This document shows, piece after piece, positions 1 to 9,700 of a stretch of DNA of 64,000 bases. The notes below the pieces were generated by a model. That model was not told the origin of the DNA and did not search any database. It was given only the letters and a program-made list of their open reading frames with translations. The position numbers and the translations under genes were made by a program. Position 1 is the stretch's first letter, and each line of letters begins with the position of its first letter. The stretch comes from Clostridiales bacterium (lineage in GTDB: Bacteria; Bacillota; Clostridia; Clostridiales; Clostridiaceae), in assembly GCA_012519845.1 (NCBI GenBank), contig JAAYPK010000019.1, positions 1-64,000 of the forward strand. The letters run 5' to 3'.

Positions 1-309
1 AATATCATTTCCTCCATATGGTGATTCTTTAAATTCTTTTTCTATTTTTATTCTAATAAAAGAATCATATGTTGCTGTATTCTTTGCTCCTGCATCTTTG
101 TTTACTATAGTTCCTGGAGTAGCCTTTTTCGCTGTTTCTTCATCAAATTCTTCCACTACTTTTACGCCATCATCATCAAAATCACTGTTTCCAAATGTTG
201 CAAAGTTATTTGTTATTGAATCTGTTGCAGTAAACCATGCAAATGTTCCTCCTACACATGCTATGATAGCAATTGATGCTACAATAATTGATAATTTTTT
301 CTTTTTCAT
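1..309 (-). CDS. SipW-dependent biofilm matrix protein, BsaA/TasA-like (5' part only)
   Basis: The minus-strand reading frame starts at 309 and stays open to the left edge, so only the first 103 residues are visible. The start is set by an AGGGGAG ribosome site seven bases upstream. The N-terminus (four lysines, a hydrophobic core, then GGTFAWFTATDSITNNFATFG) is a SipW-type signal peptide as found on TasA, camelysin and the clostridial BsaA proteins. It continues with an acidic DDDGVKVVEEFDEETA stretch and the start of a beta-rich domain. Family knowledge: these proteins are exported, cleaved by the dedicated signal peptidase SipW and polymerise into matrix fibres. The sipW gene is not in the window. 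A MalT-like regulator gene lies directly upstream on the same strand. Assignment to BsaA rather than another TasA relative is inference. Confidence 0.8.
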   Translation of the reverse strand, partial: MKKKKLSIIVASIAIIACVGGTFAWFTATDSITNNFATFGNSDFDDDGVKVVEEFDEETAKKATPGTIVNKDAGAKNTATYDSFIRIKIEKEFKESPYGGNDI

Positions 310-345
310 TTTTTTCTCCCCTTTAATAATATATAAATTTATATA

Positions 346-364
346 ATACCTAAATTTTAGGTAT
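346..364. promoter_or_regulatory. Inverted repeat upstream of the matrix protein gene
   Basis: A perfect repeat with 9-base arms around a single base (ATACCTAAA-T-TTTAGGTAT) lies 37 bases upstream of the matrix protein start codon. It is followed, in the direction of that gene, by an AT-rich stretch that could hold the -10 box. Position and symmetry suggest an operator; the binding protein is unknown. Confidence 0.4.
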
Positions 365-430
365 AATATCTTTGTAAACATTTACATAACTGAGCATGAA
401 CGCATTTATATAAATTATTACTTTATATAA

Positions 431-2851
431 TTATAAAATATTACGTTCATTTGCGACTTTAACAGCCATTGCACGATTATTTACCTTAAGCTTTTTATAC
501 ATATTACTAGCGTAATACTTAACATTTGCTCTACTAACATTTAATTCTTTTGCTATTTGCTCATTATTTAATCCTTCTGCAAGTAATCTAAGTACCTCCA
601 ATTCATATTTGCTTAATCTTTCTGGATCAACCTGTGGTTGTAAATATTTAGGATATAGTTCTGCTTGATCTTTTAACGCTTGTTCAACTTTTTTCAAGTA
701 TTCTTTACTTATATTAATATTTATATTATCAAAATCTATTTGTTTCCATAAGGAATAAATAGCTATACCCTCATCTGCTACTATTCTTATAAATTTATAA
801 CTTTCAATTTTTTTTAATGTATTTAAAAATATTTCTTTATAATTACCACCAATTCTAAATAAAATTATTGCTTGTAATAACCCAAGTTCCATACTTAAAT
901 AACGCCTATTATATTTATCACTATAAACCTTCATTCTTTCTATTAACGAAAGTGCTTCAGTATATTTTTCTTTATAAATATACACTCTTATTTTAATCAT
1001 GTATTGATATCTATCTGTAATAAAAAATTCTCCAAATTCATCTGGGGCTTTTTTATCACACCAATATGTAATAATCTTATCATTACCTTTTCTTAATTCT
1101 AAATTAATAATATTAGCATTTACGTTTATTAAAAACTCTCTATGATTATTTTTTTTTAATTTGGACTTCAAATTATTTAGTATACCTTCAGCAGTATCCA
1201 TATTACCATCTGCTAAAAATAATTTGCTCATTATACCTACTGCAGCAAATTCAATTTGTAATTGTTCATTTAAACTTGCTTCAGATAATCCTTTAGTTAA
1301 GTATGTTATTGCTTCAATTCTATTATCCTTCTCATATAAGCTTTCACCTAATCCAACATCAGTTAATCCTATAGCATTTCTACCCAGCACTTGACTTATT
1401 GGCTTTGCAATTAATTTATATAATAATCTATCATGTCTACTCCACATACAGAAATCTTTTCCACCGTTCATTAAACTAGGTAAATTACTTGTAACACTCA
1501 CCATTTGTAGTTCTATTTTCTTTCTCACACATATATTGGCTGATGTACAAATAATCTTTACAATATCCTTAATACCTTTATGAGGAAGAGCTATATTTAA
1601 ATATATATTTTTTTCTAGAGCTTTTTCCATCCTATAATCATTTTTATCCATTTTTTCGATTAATTCCTTCAATTTTTTGAAATAATATTGAGATTTATCT
1701 TCCTGCATCCTAATTGAATATAACATAGACATAGCAGCTAATAATTCTGGAGACTCCAATAAAATTTTTTCAGGAATTTTCTCATAAAACATGTATGTAT
1801 CTTTAAAATAAGCACTTCCTCCATAATTATTTAGAATATATTTTAATATCTCAACTACTTTATCAAAATCTTTAGCCATAGAATAATATTCTAAAGCTAA
1901 CATAAATTCTTCATTTTTTTCATAATATATAGCTGCCCTATAATAAAAAATTTTTCTTTGCTCTTCTGTAAATATTATTTCTTCCTTTTCCATTAAAAAC
2001 TCTCTAAAAACTGGATTAATTGTATACTTCCCTTTACCTAATATTAATAAAAAACTATCTTTATTTATAATGATCCTAATTAATTCTTTTCCTCTTTCAT
2101 TACATGCTATCTTGTGAATCATTTCCACATTAAATTCTTTAAACCTAGCCATCTGTACTAAAATTTTCTGAATTCTTCCATCTAATCTAGAAAATATTTT
2201 CAAATCAAAATATTGAAATATACTTCTTTTTATAGCTTCAACAATTATTGATTCCTCATTATCACTTTCTTTAATCATATTAATAAACAACATAATTCCT
2301 ATAGGATACCCTTTTGTTATTTTGTAACATAAATCAATTTGATATGGTATTAACTCTAATTTATGCAACATAAATAAATCTTCTATTTCTGGTTTGTCAA
2401 AAATAATGTCTGACTTATATCTTATTTCTAATTGTTTTGTAATATAAAAAGGCTCTAAATATTCAGGTAACTCTGCCCTACTTAAAATCATAATTGATAT
2501 TTTATGTTTTTTATGTAAAATAGAGATTAAAATTTCTAACAAATCATGTGTATCTTGTTCATTACTTAATAATTCTAAATCATCAATTATTATTAATTGA
2601 TTGCATCTTTTATCAACCTCCATATTTAGTACACTAGATACTTTATTGATAAAATCATTGTCTTTACAAGAGTAATATTCCCATTTTTTATAATTCTCTT
2701 TAGCAAACTGTATTACATTTACTGTTTTCCCATAACCACTAAAGGCTTGAAGATAAATAATTGAAAATTTATTAAATATATTTTTCCATAATTCATATGT
2801 ATTTTTTAACAAAATTACATAATCTTCATTATGTTTTAAGTCATAATTCAT
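431..2851 (-). CDS. MalT-like LuxR-family transcriptional regulator with N-terminal ATPase
   Basis: An 806-residue protein with the MalT/LAL layout. Near residue 40 is a P-loop of the MalT form (AFSGYGKT), followed near residue 90 by a Walker B-like LIIIDDLELL. The middle (about 320-700) is helical and repeat-like, as in the TPR-type sensor domain of MalT. Residues about 740-806 form a LuxR-type helix-turn-helix (LSKYELEVLRLLAEGLNNEQIAKELNVS). Such proteins bind ATP and an inducer, oligomerise and activate transcription; the inducer here cannot be read. It lies upstream of the matrix protein gene on the same strand with a 121-base gap, so the matrix gene is a reasonable candidate target, but that is inference. 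Its own promoter (2898-2926) adjoins an operator-like repeat. Confidence 0.85.
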   Translation of the reverse strand: MNYDLKHNEDYVILLKNTYELWKNIFNKFSIIYLQAFSGYGKTVNVIQFAKENYKKWEYYSCKDNDFINKVSSVLNMEVDKRCNQLIIIDDLELLSNEQDTHDLLEILISILHKKHKISIMILSRAELPEYLEPFYITKQLEIRYKSDIIFDKPEIEDLFMLHKLELIPYQIDLCYKITKGYPIGIMLFINMIKESDNEESIIVEAIKRSIFQYFDLKIFSRLDGRIQKILVQMARFKEFNVEMIHKIACNERGKELIRIIINKDSFLLILGKGKYTINPVFREFLMEKEEIIFTEEQRKIFYYRAAIYYEKNEEFMLALEYYSMAKDFDKVVEILKYILNNYGGSAYFKDTYMFYEKIPEKILLESPELLAAMSMLYSIRMQEDKSQYYFKKLKELIEKMDKNDYRMEKALEKNIYLNIALPHKGIKDIVKIICTSANICVRKKIELQMVSVTSNLPSLMNGGKDFCMWSRHDRLLYKLIAKPISQVLGRNAIGLTDVGLGESLYEKDNRIEAITYLTKGLSEASLNEQLQIEFAAVGIMSKLFLADGNMDTAEGILNNLKSKLKKNNHREFLINVNANIINLELRKGNDKIITYWCDKKAPDEFGEFFITDRYQYMIKIRVYIYKEKYTEALSLIERMKVYSDKYNRRYLSMELGLLQAIILFRIGGNYKEIFLNTLKKIESYKFIRIVADEGIAIYSLWKQIDFDNININISKEYLKKVEQALKDQAELYPKYLQPQVDPERLSKYELEVLRLLAEGLNNEQIAKELNVSRANVKYYASNMYKKLKVNNRAMAVKVANERNIL

Positions 2852-2897
2852 ATTATCTTCAACTCCCTTAAAATTTATTGTTATATCTTATATATAC

Positions 2898-2926
2898 ATT
2901 ATATTATTTGTCATTTTTATTGTCTA
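2898..2926 (-). promoter_or_regulatory. Sigma-A-type promoter of the MalT-like regulator gene
   Basis: On the minus strand the -35 box TAGACA (2921-2926) is separated by 17 bases from a perfect TATAAT (2898-2903). The start codon lies about 45 bases further on. Confidence 0.65.
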
Positions 2927-2943
2927 CTAACCAGTTGGTTAGT
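2926..2943. promoter_or_regulatory. TetR-type operator-like inverted repeat
   Basis: ACTAACCA-GT-TGGTTAGT is a perfect 8-base inverted repeat with a 2-base spacer. It overlaps the outer base of the -35 box of the regulator promoter. Short symmetric repeats of this form are typical of TetR/AcrR-family operators. No tetR gene is visible in the window, so the repressor would be encoded elsewhere. Confidence 0.5.
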
Positions 2944-3074
2944 AATATCATTCATAATTTATTCATTTTATTAACCATTACTTTAAAAGTTTGATACTAA
3001 TCACATTTATTAATAATTTAGACATAAAATAATTTTTTTAAATCTTTTTTTCTAGTTTCATATAAACACAAAAT

Positions 3075-3122
3075 AAGAGCTACCGCATATGAAGTTGTTA
3101 ATCTTCTAATGCGATAACTCTT
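3075..3122 (-). terminator. Hairpin terminator after the toxin-immunity operon
   Basis: A 14-base stem (AAGAGTTATCGCAT paired with ATGCGGTAGCTCTT on the minus strand, two G-U pairs) lies just downstream of the immunity gene stop. An A-tract precedes it and a broken T-run follows it. On the plus strand it is followed by seven T, so it may act in both directions. Confidence 0.6.
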
Positions 3123-3134
3123 TTTTTGTTATAT

Positions 3135-3362
3135 TCAGCCTAATCTAATTTGTAATCTTTTATATAATTCTTCACAGGCCTCTTCCTCACTATAATATTC
3201 TTTTAAATTACTTTTTTGTCCTCTTTCACTGTAATATACTTGCCATTTACCATTTTCTATATTTAAGCAATAAGCTTCATTTGGAAAGCCACCTTCTAAA
3301 GAATATGCATCATTAGGTATATTTTCCCTAATTAATATTTCCTTTAGCTTTTCCTTATTCAT
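3135..3362 (-). CDS. Probable immunity protein for the TNT toxin
   Basis: A 75-residue cytoplasmic-looking protein with no signal peptide. Its start codon directly follows the TAG stop of the toxin gene, so the two are co-transcribed and probably translationally coupled. It contains the segments YSLEGGFPNEAYCLN and WQVYYSERGQK followed by an acidic helix (YYSEEEACEELYKRL). This reminds me of the small immunity proteins found after polymorphic toxins (possibly the Imm59 group), but I cannot check the family. A tiny cytoplasmic gene immediately 3' of a C-terminal toxin domain is the standard arrangement for an immunity gene. The proposed role, binding and blocking the NAD+ glycohydrolase domain, is inference from position. 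Confidence 0.6.
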   Translation of the reverse strand: MNKEKLKEILIRENIPNDAYSLEGGFPNEAYCLNIENGKWQVYYSERGQKSNLKEYYSEEEACEELYKRLQIRLG

Positions 3363-6300
3363 CTAATCAACCCTCTCTAAATAACCACCGTCAAGTAAGG
3401 CCTTAACTGTTTCAGGTAAGAAATATTGTATTCCCCCACCTTTTTCTCCAAACCATGGAGCAATTTTTCCAGATTGAACATCAATAGGTTTTTTGACTAT
3501 AAATTTACTGTATGGTTTAGTATTAGTTCCTGGAGCTAAAGCTCTATTAGTATATGGAGTATTTGCAGGTGAAACATAAGAACCTCCATCATATCCATAT
3601 CTATCAACTATGGTTCCAGGCTGAAGTGTTTCAGGAGTACGTGGTCCTAAGAAACCATCATTAGAAGGCCATATTGTGTTACCTTTACCATCAACCCAAG
3701 CTGTATCTCCTAAACCATTGTTACCATTTCTACTAAAATGATCTTTAAGACCTGTTAAATATTCTCCTTGAATATTTTTAGGTACATCATTAATTGCCTT
3801 TATAATATCTGCATCTTTAAGACCTAACTTAGATAATTCATTTGCATGCTTAGCATACTCATTATATCCTCTTGCTCCTCCCTTCTTATAAATAGCCTCT
3901 CCAACATCTTTTGATATATTATATTTTGAATTAATCTTAGCTCTAAGCTTACCTTCAATTAATGATGATATATTTAATTTTTCAACAGCCTTGCCTCCTA
4001 AAATAGCCCCTATCATCATTCCTACCATTCTAGCTATTTCATTTAGCAAATCTTGGAGATCAATTATACCTTCTCCATACATCATAACAATTTCTATAAT
4101 ACTACATATTAACATAGTGACAAATATAATTGCTAAGACTGCCATAATAATTCCTGCATAAGCTGGTACTAAAGCCATTAATGCTACATTAATTAGCCCA
4201 AATACTATTCCAGTTAAAAGTCCTTCTATTAATCCATCCACAAAGGCTAAAGCAACTTCACCCCAGTCAACATCTGCTAAGCTCATGGCACCACTTCCGC
4301 CAGCATAACCACCACTAATCATATATCCTGCAGCACCTGTATCTGGATCTGAAACAATATATCCAGTACCAACCCAATCGTAATAATTAATTTCTCTTTC
4401 TGGAATAGTAACAGTCTTTCCATTATTAATAGCATTTATTATTTCATTTTTAGTAGAATTTGATACTGATAGTAATGGCAATACATTATTAACATTTTCC
4501 TTGTTAATATCATATATTGGTATTTTATTTTCTTCTGCTATTTCAAATATTCTTATAGTAGATACAGACTCCATACCTGTTGCTTGCTCAATTATTGAGT
4601 TTTCCAAGTTAGAAGCTACTGTTCCTGATATAGCAGTATATAGTTTTTCATTTTCACTTTCTCCTGTTTCAGATACTACAACATGAGAGTCATTGTCTAT
4701 ATCTACATAAATACTATCAAGTTTAACATCTACTGGATTATTTAGAAGCTTTGCAGTTTTTAAAGATGTTCCTGTTAAACCTACACTTAATGCTCTTGTG
4801 TTTCTTATATTCATTTCATTTGCTAGTATTGCATTATTACCATCAACTTGTGAAAAATAATTTTTAACTAAAGCATTTAAAATTTCCCCTCCAACTTCTT
4901 CATTGTAAAAGCCTAACTTTTTAGTTTTACTTTTTGCAATTTTAAGTCTATCTTGTATAGCTTCTAATTCACTAGGGGAAATAGCGCCATAATCTAATCC
5001 AATAGCATAATATCCTCCTGCCACTAATGAATTATGAATATTATCATTAGATAATGCAGCTCTTTCCATATTAATATCACAATTAATATCTTTTCCAAAG
5101 CCTATACTAGTTCCAACAGCCTCTTCTTTTCCATCAATCATTAATACTGGTTTCACTGAAATTAAATATGCAGGAGTTTTGAATATATCACCATATTTAT
5201 TAATTATTTCTTCGTCTTTTTCTGTTGCAGGCTTAAAGCTAATAGTATACTTTTTGCCATATAGTTCTGGACCAGACTTTCTTAATGCTACTTTACCATT
5301 ACCTATACTATCAGATAAATTTACAGATACATAATCTCTATCCTCTTCTTTTATTTCAGAAAATCTATCTGATATTTTTATTAGATTGTTTGGAATACTA
5401 TATGGAAGCATATCTATTTCTTCCTTAACAATATCTATTCCTCCAAATACGTCAACTGCTCTTTTCCCTACAAAATCCTCTTCATCAAAATTATTTTTTA
5501 AATTAACATTATACTTGTTATACATTTCTGTAAATTCAGATATATCTACCTTTGAATTTCCATACCCATCTTCAGTTTTTTCAGAAGATATTCTTACCTT
5601 TTCCATTTCTTCCTTTGTTACATTTCCTAAGGAAAGAACATCCATTCCTTTTACCTTTTTACTCTCTTTATAACTTGGGTCAAAAGGTATCCAAGCTTTT
5701 TCACCAATATCTTCCCCTAATCCTCTGTATTCCCCAGTTGAAATATATGCTTCAACCCATACATGTTCAACTTTAACGGCAACAATTTTTCCACCAGATA
5801 CAATTGAAGTAACCTTATTCCCTGCTGCTCCTAATATTTTAGCTGCCGATTCAACAGAGTCAGTAGCAGTCCATGCCATTGCATTTTCAGGTGAAAGTTC
5901 AATTTCTCCTTTTACATATCTAGATGGTATATCTGCATTTCTAAATAATGCAATTAATAGCGAACTTTGATCATAATCATTTCCTGATAATTCATTTAGT
6001 GCTCCTATTGAACCTTTTCTTGAACCATAATAAGGCTGATAGCTAATGTTGTTTCTTACATAGGAATATAAATCTAATGGATCATCTCCTATTTCTTTGC
6101 CTTTTGCCTTTATTTCTTCACTAATTTCAGTGTCAATTGTTGTTTTTAAAAATTCATCTTTATCTGATATATCATTACTTATTTCATAAGCTTGTGCACT
6201 ATTCTCAGCCTTTTCTTCTTCAACCTGTGGCTCAACATTCTTAACATTATTAGGTAAAGAATCACTTAATAGGGTCTCTTTATCAATTTCTTCTCCAAAA

Positions 6301-6779
6301 ACACTTTTATCATTAAGTAACTCTTCATATTTACTTATGTCATTTTCTTCTATAGTATCTTTTATCTTATCTTTTGCATTAAGAATAGTATTGTAACTAT
6401 TCTTTGTCTCATTTAATCTATCATAAGCATCTGAATATTCTATATCAGCAACTATTTCTTCTGCTTTTTCAAACTCTTCCCCTATTTCTTTATCCTTTTC
6501 CTCTATAGCTGATACAATTTCTGAAAGAAGTTCTTTAGCATAATCAACATTTTCCTCTTTTATTGCTGATAAAGCTTTTGCTTTGTTATCATATAATAGA
6601 TTTTGCAATTTACCTAATTCTGTTGCTTCATTACTTTTATCACTTAAAATGGATTCAACAACATATTGTTTAAAAAGATTTTTAATCCCATTTTTCAAAT
6701 CTGATGGTGCTACTATAAGTAATACAGTTGAAATTATAAGTAAAGAAGCAATTATCTTAAACTTTTTACTTTTCCACAT
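3363..6779 (-). CDS. Secreted TG-like protein with C-terminal TNT-type NAD+ glycohydrolase toxin domain
   Basis: A 1138-residue protein. Residues 8-25 form a signal peptide or membrane anchor, and about 50-220 are acidic and coiled-coil-like. Residues 225-375 are a transglutaminase-like core with His339 (EHVWVEAY) and Asp367 (WIPFDPSY), but the usual cysteine position reads GNDYDQ (266-271), so the nucleophile is missing. A glycine-rich segment near 800-830 and a hydrophobic block (about 845-900) precede the toxin part. Residues about 1030-1136 match the TNT domain of mycobacterial CpnT: GTIVDRYGYDGGSYVSP, RALAPG, then APWFGEKGGGIQYFLPE. The Gly1114-x3-Gln1118 spacing agrees with the Gly818/Gln822 pair important in TNT. 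I could not identify the TNT histidine by eye. The start overlaps the end of the upstream gene by 14 bases. Predicted role: contact-dependent or secreted NAD+-depleting effector. Confidence 0.8.
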   Translation of the reverse strand: MWKSKKFKIIASLLIISTVLLIVAPSDLKNGIKNLFKQYVVESILSDKSNEATELGKLQNLLYDNKAKALSAIKEENVDYAKELLSEIVSAIEEKDKEIGEEFEKAEEIVADIEYSDAYDRLNETKNSYNTILNAKDKIKDTIEENDISKYEELLNDKSVFGEEIDKETLLSDSLPNNVKNVEPQVEEEKAENSAQAYEISNDISDKDEFLKTTIDTEISEEIKAKGKEIGDDPLDLYSYVRNNISYQPYYGSRKGSIGALNELSGNDYDQSSLLIALFRNADIPSRYVKGEIELSPENAMAWTATDSVESAAKILGAAGNKVTSIVSGGKIVAVKVEHVWVEAYISTGEYRGLGEDIGEKAWIPFDPSYKESKKVKGMDVLSLGNVTKEEMEKVRISSEKTEDGYGNSKVDISEFTEMYNKYNVNLKNNFDEEDFVGKRAVDVFGGIDIVKEEIDMLPYSIPNNLIKISDRFSEIKEEDRDYVSVNLSDSIGNGKVALRKSGPELYGKKYTISFKPATEKDEEIINKYGDIFKTPAYLISVKPVLMIDGKEEAVGTSIGFGKDINCDINMERAALSNDNIHNSLVAGGYYAIGLDYGAISPSELEAIQDRLKIAKSKTKKLGFYNEEVGGEILNALVKNYFSQVDGNNAILANEMNIRNTRALSVGLTGTSLKTAKLLNNPVDVKLDSIYVDIDNDSHVVVSETGESENEKLYTAISGTVASNLENSIIEQATGMESVSTIRIFEIAEENKIPIYDINKENVNNVLPLLSVSNSTKNEIINAINNGKTVTIPEREINYYDWVGTGYIVSDPDTGAAGYMISGGYAGGSGAMSLADVDWGEVALAFVDGLIEGLLTGIVFGLINVALMALVPAYAGIIMAVLAIIFVTMLICSIIEIVMMYGEGIIDLQDLLNEIARMVGMMIGAILGGKAVEKLNISSLIEGKLRAKINSKYNISKDVGEAIYKKGGARGYNEYAKHANELSKLGLKDADIIKAINDVPKNIQGEYLTGLKDHFSRNGNNGLGDTAWVDGKGNTIWPSNDGFLGPRTPETLQPGTIVDRYGYDGGSYVSPANTPYTNRALAPGTNTKPYSKFIVKKPIDVQSGKIAPWFGEKGGGIQYFLPETVKALLDGGYLERVD

Positions 6780-9700
6780 TATTTATCCCCTCATTACGTT
6801 TTAAAATATAAATTACTGTTAGAATACTTGCAAATATAATAATGCTTTCAATAATTCCACTATTATAATCTCCTGTATCCACTTCACTCTCTCCTAAAAC
6901 TTCTTCTTTATTTAGAATTTTGTCCTTATTATCAAATTCAGCTTCCCCTAAAACTCCTGAATCTTGATCATCTTCTTCATCCTTAGGCTCTTCTATTATT
7001 TTTTCATAAACTACTTCTTTCCAATCTAAAATTGTACTATTTCCATCCTTATCCTTTACAGATAAAACACATAAGTAATTACCATTTTCTAGTTCATCAA
7101 TATTTTTAGATAAGTTATTTTCATAAATATCATTTACATTAATGTTAATTCTATCTTCATGAATATTTTCTATTAGAACATTATCTGTATCTATTAAATT
7201 AATACTATAATCTAAATTATCTAAATTGCTATTTCCAACATTTAATAATTTATAAGACATGCCTAATATATCACCTTTTGTAATTTTATCCTTATCTAAG
7301 AATATTTCTCCTTTTACTCCTGTATTTTCATCACTTTTCTCAATATTAAAATAAGTATCATTTGCACTTACTAATGTTTCATTATTATAAACTTCAGATA
7401 TTACTTTATATTCACCTTCAGGATTTACTTCTGTATTCCAATTATCATTTAGCTTAGTAACTGAATCAAAGAATAATTCTGAAATATCAGCATATTTAGT
7501 AAATACTTCTTCATTATTAGGATTATTAATAGTCAATTTTACCTTAAGGTTATTCTCAATGTTATTTTTACTTTCATTATAAATACCTTGAGTAATTTTT
7601 ATCCCTTCATTTGGTCCATATACTCTCTTATCTGTAGAAACATTATTTCTTACATTTTCATCAGCAATTATATAAAAATCAGATTTTGATGAAGTAATCT
7701 CCCCTTTTTCATCACTCCATTTTGCAACTGCTGTATATTTGCCTGTTAAATTTAATTTAGTATTCCAATTAATGTTCTTTTCTTTTGTTTCTTCCTTTAA
7801 TTCTTCACTAATATTATTTTCTACATTCTCTACTAATACTCCATTGGAATCATAAATTGAAATATCCCCTAATAACTTGTACTTAATACCTAATGGATTA
7901 ATTAATGTATTATTTATTAATACATTTTCATTAGCACTATAGTTTTCCTTATCAGTCTTTAAATTAGAATCTACCTTATTCTTACTTACCTTTATTTTAA
8001 CAGTATCAGCTTCAGAATCTTGGATTCCGTTATTAACAATTAGTGATATTTCTGTTACTCCTTCAGGAAGTTTCACTATTGGATTAACACCTTCAGCTTC
8101 TCCTCCATCCCATGTCCACTTATAAGATAATTCCCTTCCGTTACTGTCATAAGATCTTGATCCATCTAATTTTACAACTGCTCCATCATTATCTCCTATA
8201 TTTATAGCTTGGTCATCTCCTGCATCAGCAACTAGATTAGTCTTATATTCCTCTTCGCTACCAATAAATATATCTTTTAATATAGGTGATTTAACTCCTT
8301 CAGATGTAAAATCAACTTGCACTTGTACAAATCTTCCAATAATACTGTTATCTGAAACGCCATTACTAACTTCTTTATAAGTAGCATTTTCAAGTTCCTC
8401 TAAACTATTGGCTGCTTTAGCCTTTACTGTTATATTGCTACCCTCTGGTTTTTCATCATTCCAAGCAATCTTAGACCAAACAAAATCATCACTATCAGCT
8501 TCATTAATAACATTAAAATTTCCTTCCTTGGCCATTATAAGTCCACCAAATTCAACTGGAGTAAATCCAGCACTAGCAGTTCCCCAGCCTGAATATAAGC
8601 TAATATCATTATTACTCTTAATTCTCCAAATACCATTTCTAGGATTTACATCTACGTATTCCCCAACATTTATAAAATAACTCTTAATAAATTCTCCATT
8701 AGAAGAATTATATACATCTACTTTAGTATTATCTTTATATCCAATAGCATAAAGATTTCCTCCATTTAGAGAGGTTGCAATAAAATCTCTACCTAATCCA
8801 GCACCATTTTTATCTTGTGCATATACTCCTTGATGATAACTTCCAGTACTTGATACCCATGGTTGCACAGCTACTGTAGATATTCCAGATGAATTAACTG
8901 TAATATAGGTGTCAGTTCCATTTCTATATTGAATTACCTTGCTTTCACCATTTTGTAATACTCCACTCCAAATTTCATTTTTAGTATTTGTATCAGTTAT
9001 TATCACATTATTATTATCTTCATAAGACATAACTGTTAAGTCATGAGCCCAACCGCCTGTATTACCAACATGAGTATAGAATTCATTACCACTCCAATTA
9101 CCTTTAGTGGATGGTACGAAATAAGATTGATCATAATCAGTTAATGCTGAAACTAAATTATTAGCTGTTATATGAAGCCACCTACTTGATAAACTACTAT
9201 TTTCATAATGTTCTCCTTTGTTTAAAGTACCTGAATATATAGTATCACCACTCTTAATATCTGTAAGAGTAACTTCAGTATTATCTTCCATAGCAAATAA
9301 AATGAATTTACAACTGCTATATAACTTTGGTACAAAAGTATAAATTTCTTTACTTGCACCATATCCATTTGCATCCATTGCATAGTATCCTACAACCCCA
9401 TTAGATACTGGATCTCCTGTTAAAATAGCAAATTTATTATTTGCTTCTGCATTATATACACCTTTATTTACATAAACAATCTTTTGTTCGCCCTTATTAA
9501 GGGTACCTTTATATATTACATTTCCAGAAGGATTAGTAACTTTAATTTCTGTATTGTCTTCATATGAGAATATAACAATATCTTTTAATGTAAAGAATTT
9601 AGATTTGAAATCCTTAAATTGTTTGCTTAATTGTAGTTGATCATGTTCTTCCTCATAACTAACATCAGACATAACACCTTTATCAAAATCACTATCTAAT

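Noticed and set aside
98..346. Plus-strand frame over the matrix protein gene
   Set aside because: It is antisense to a clear signal-peptide-bearing gene, lacks a ribosome site and has low-complexity content.
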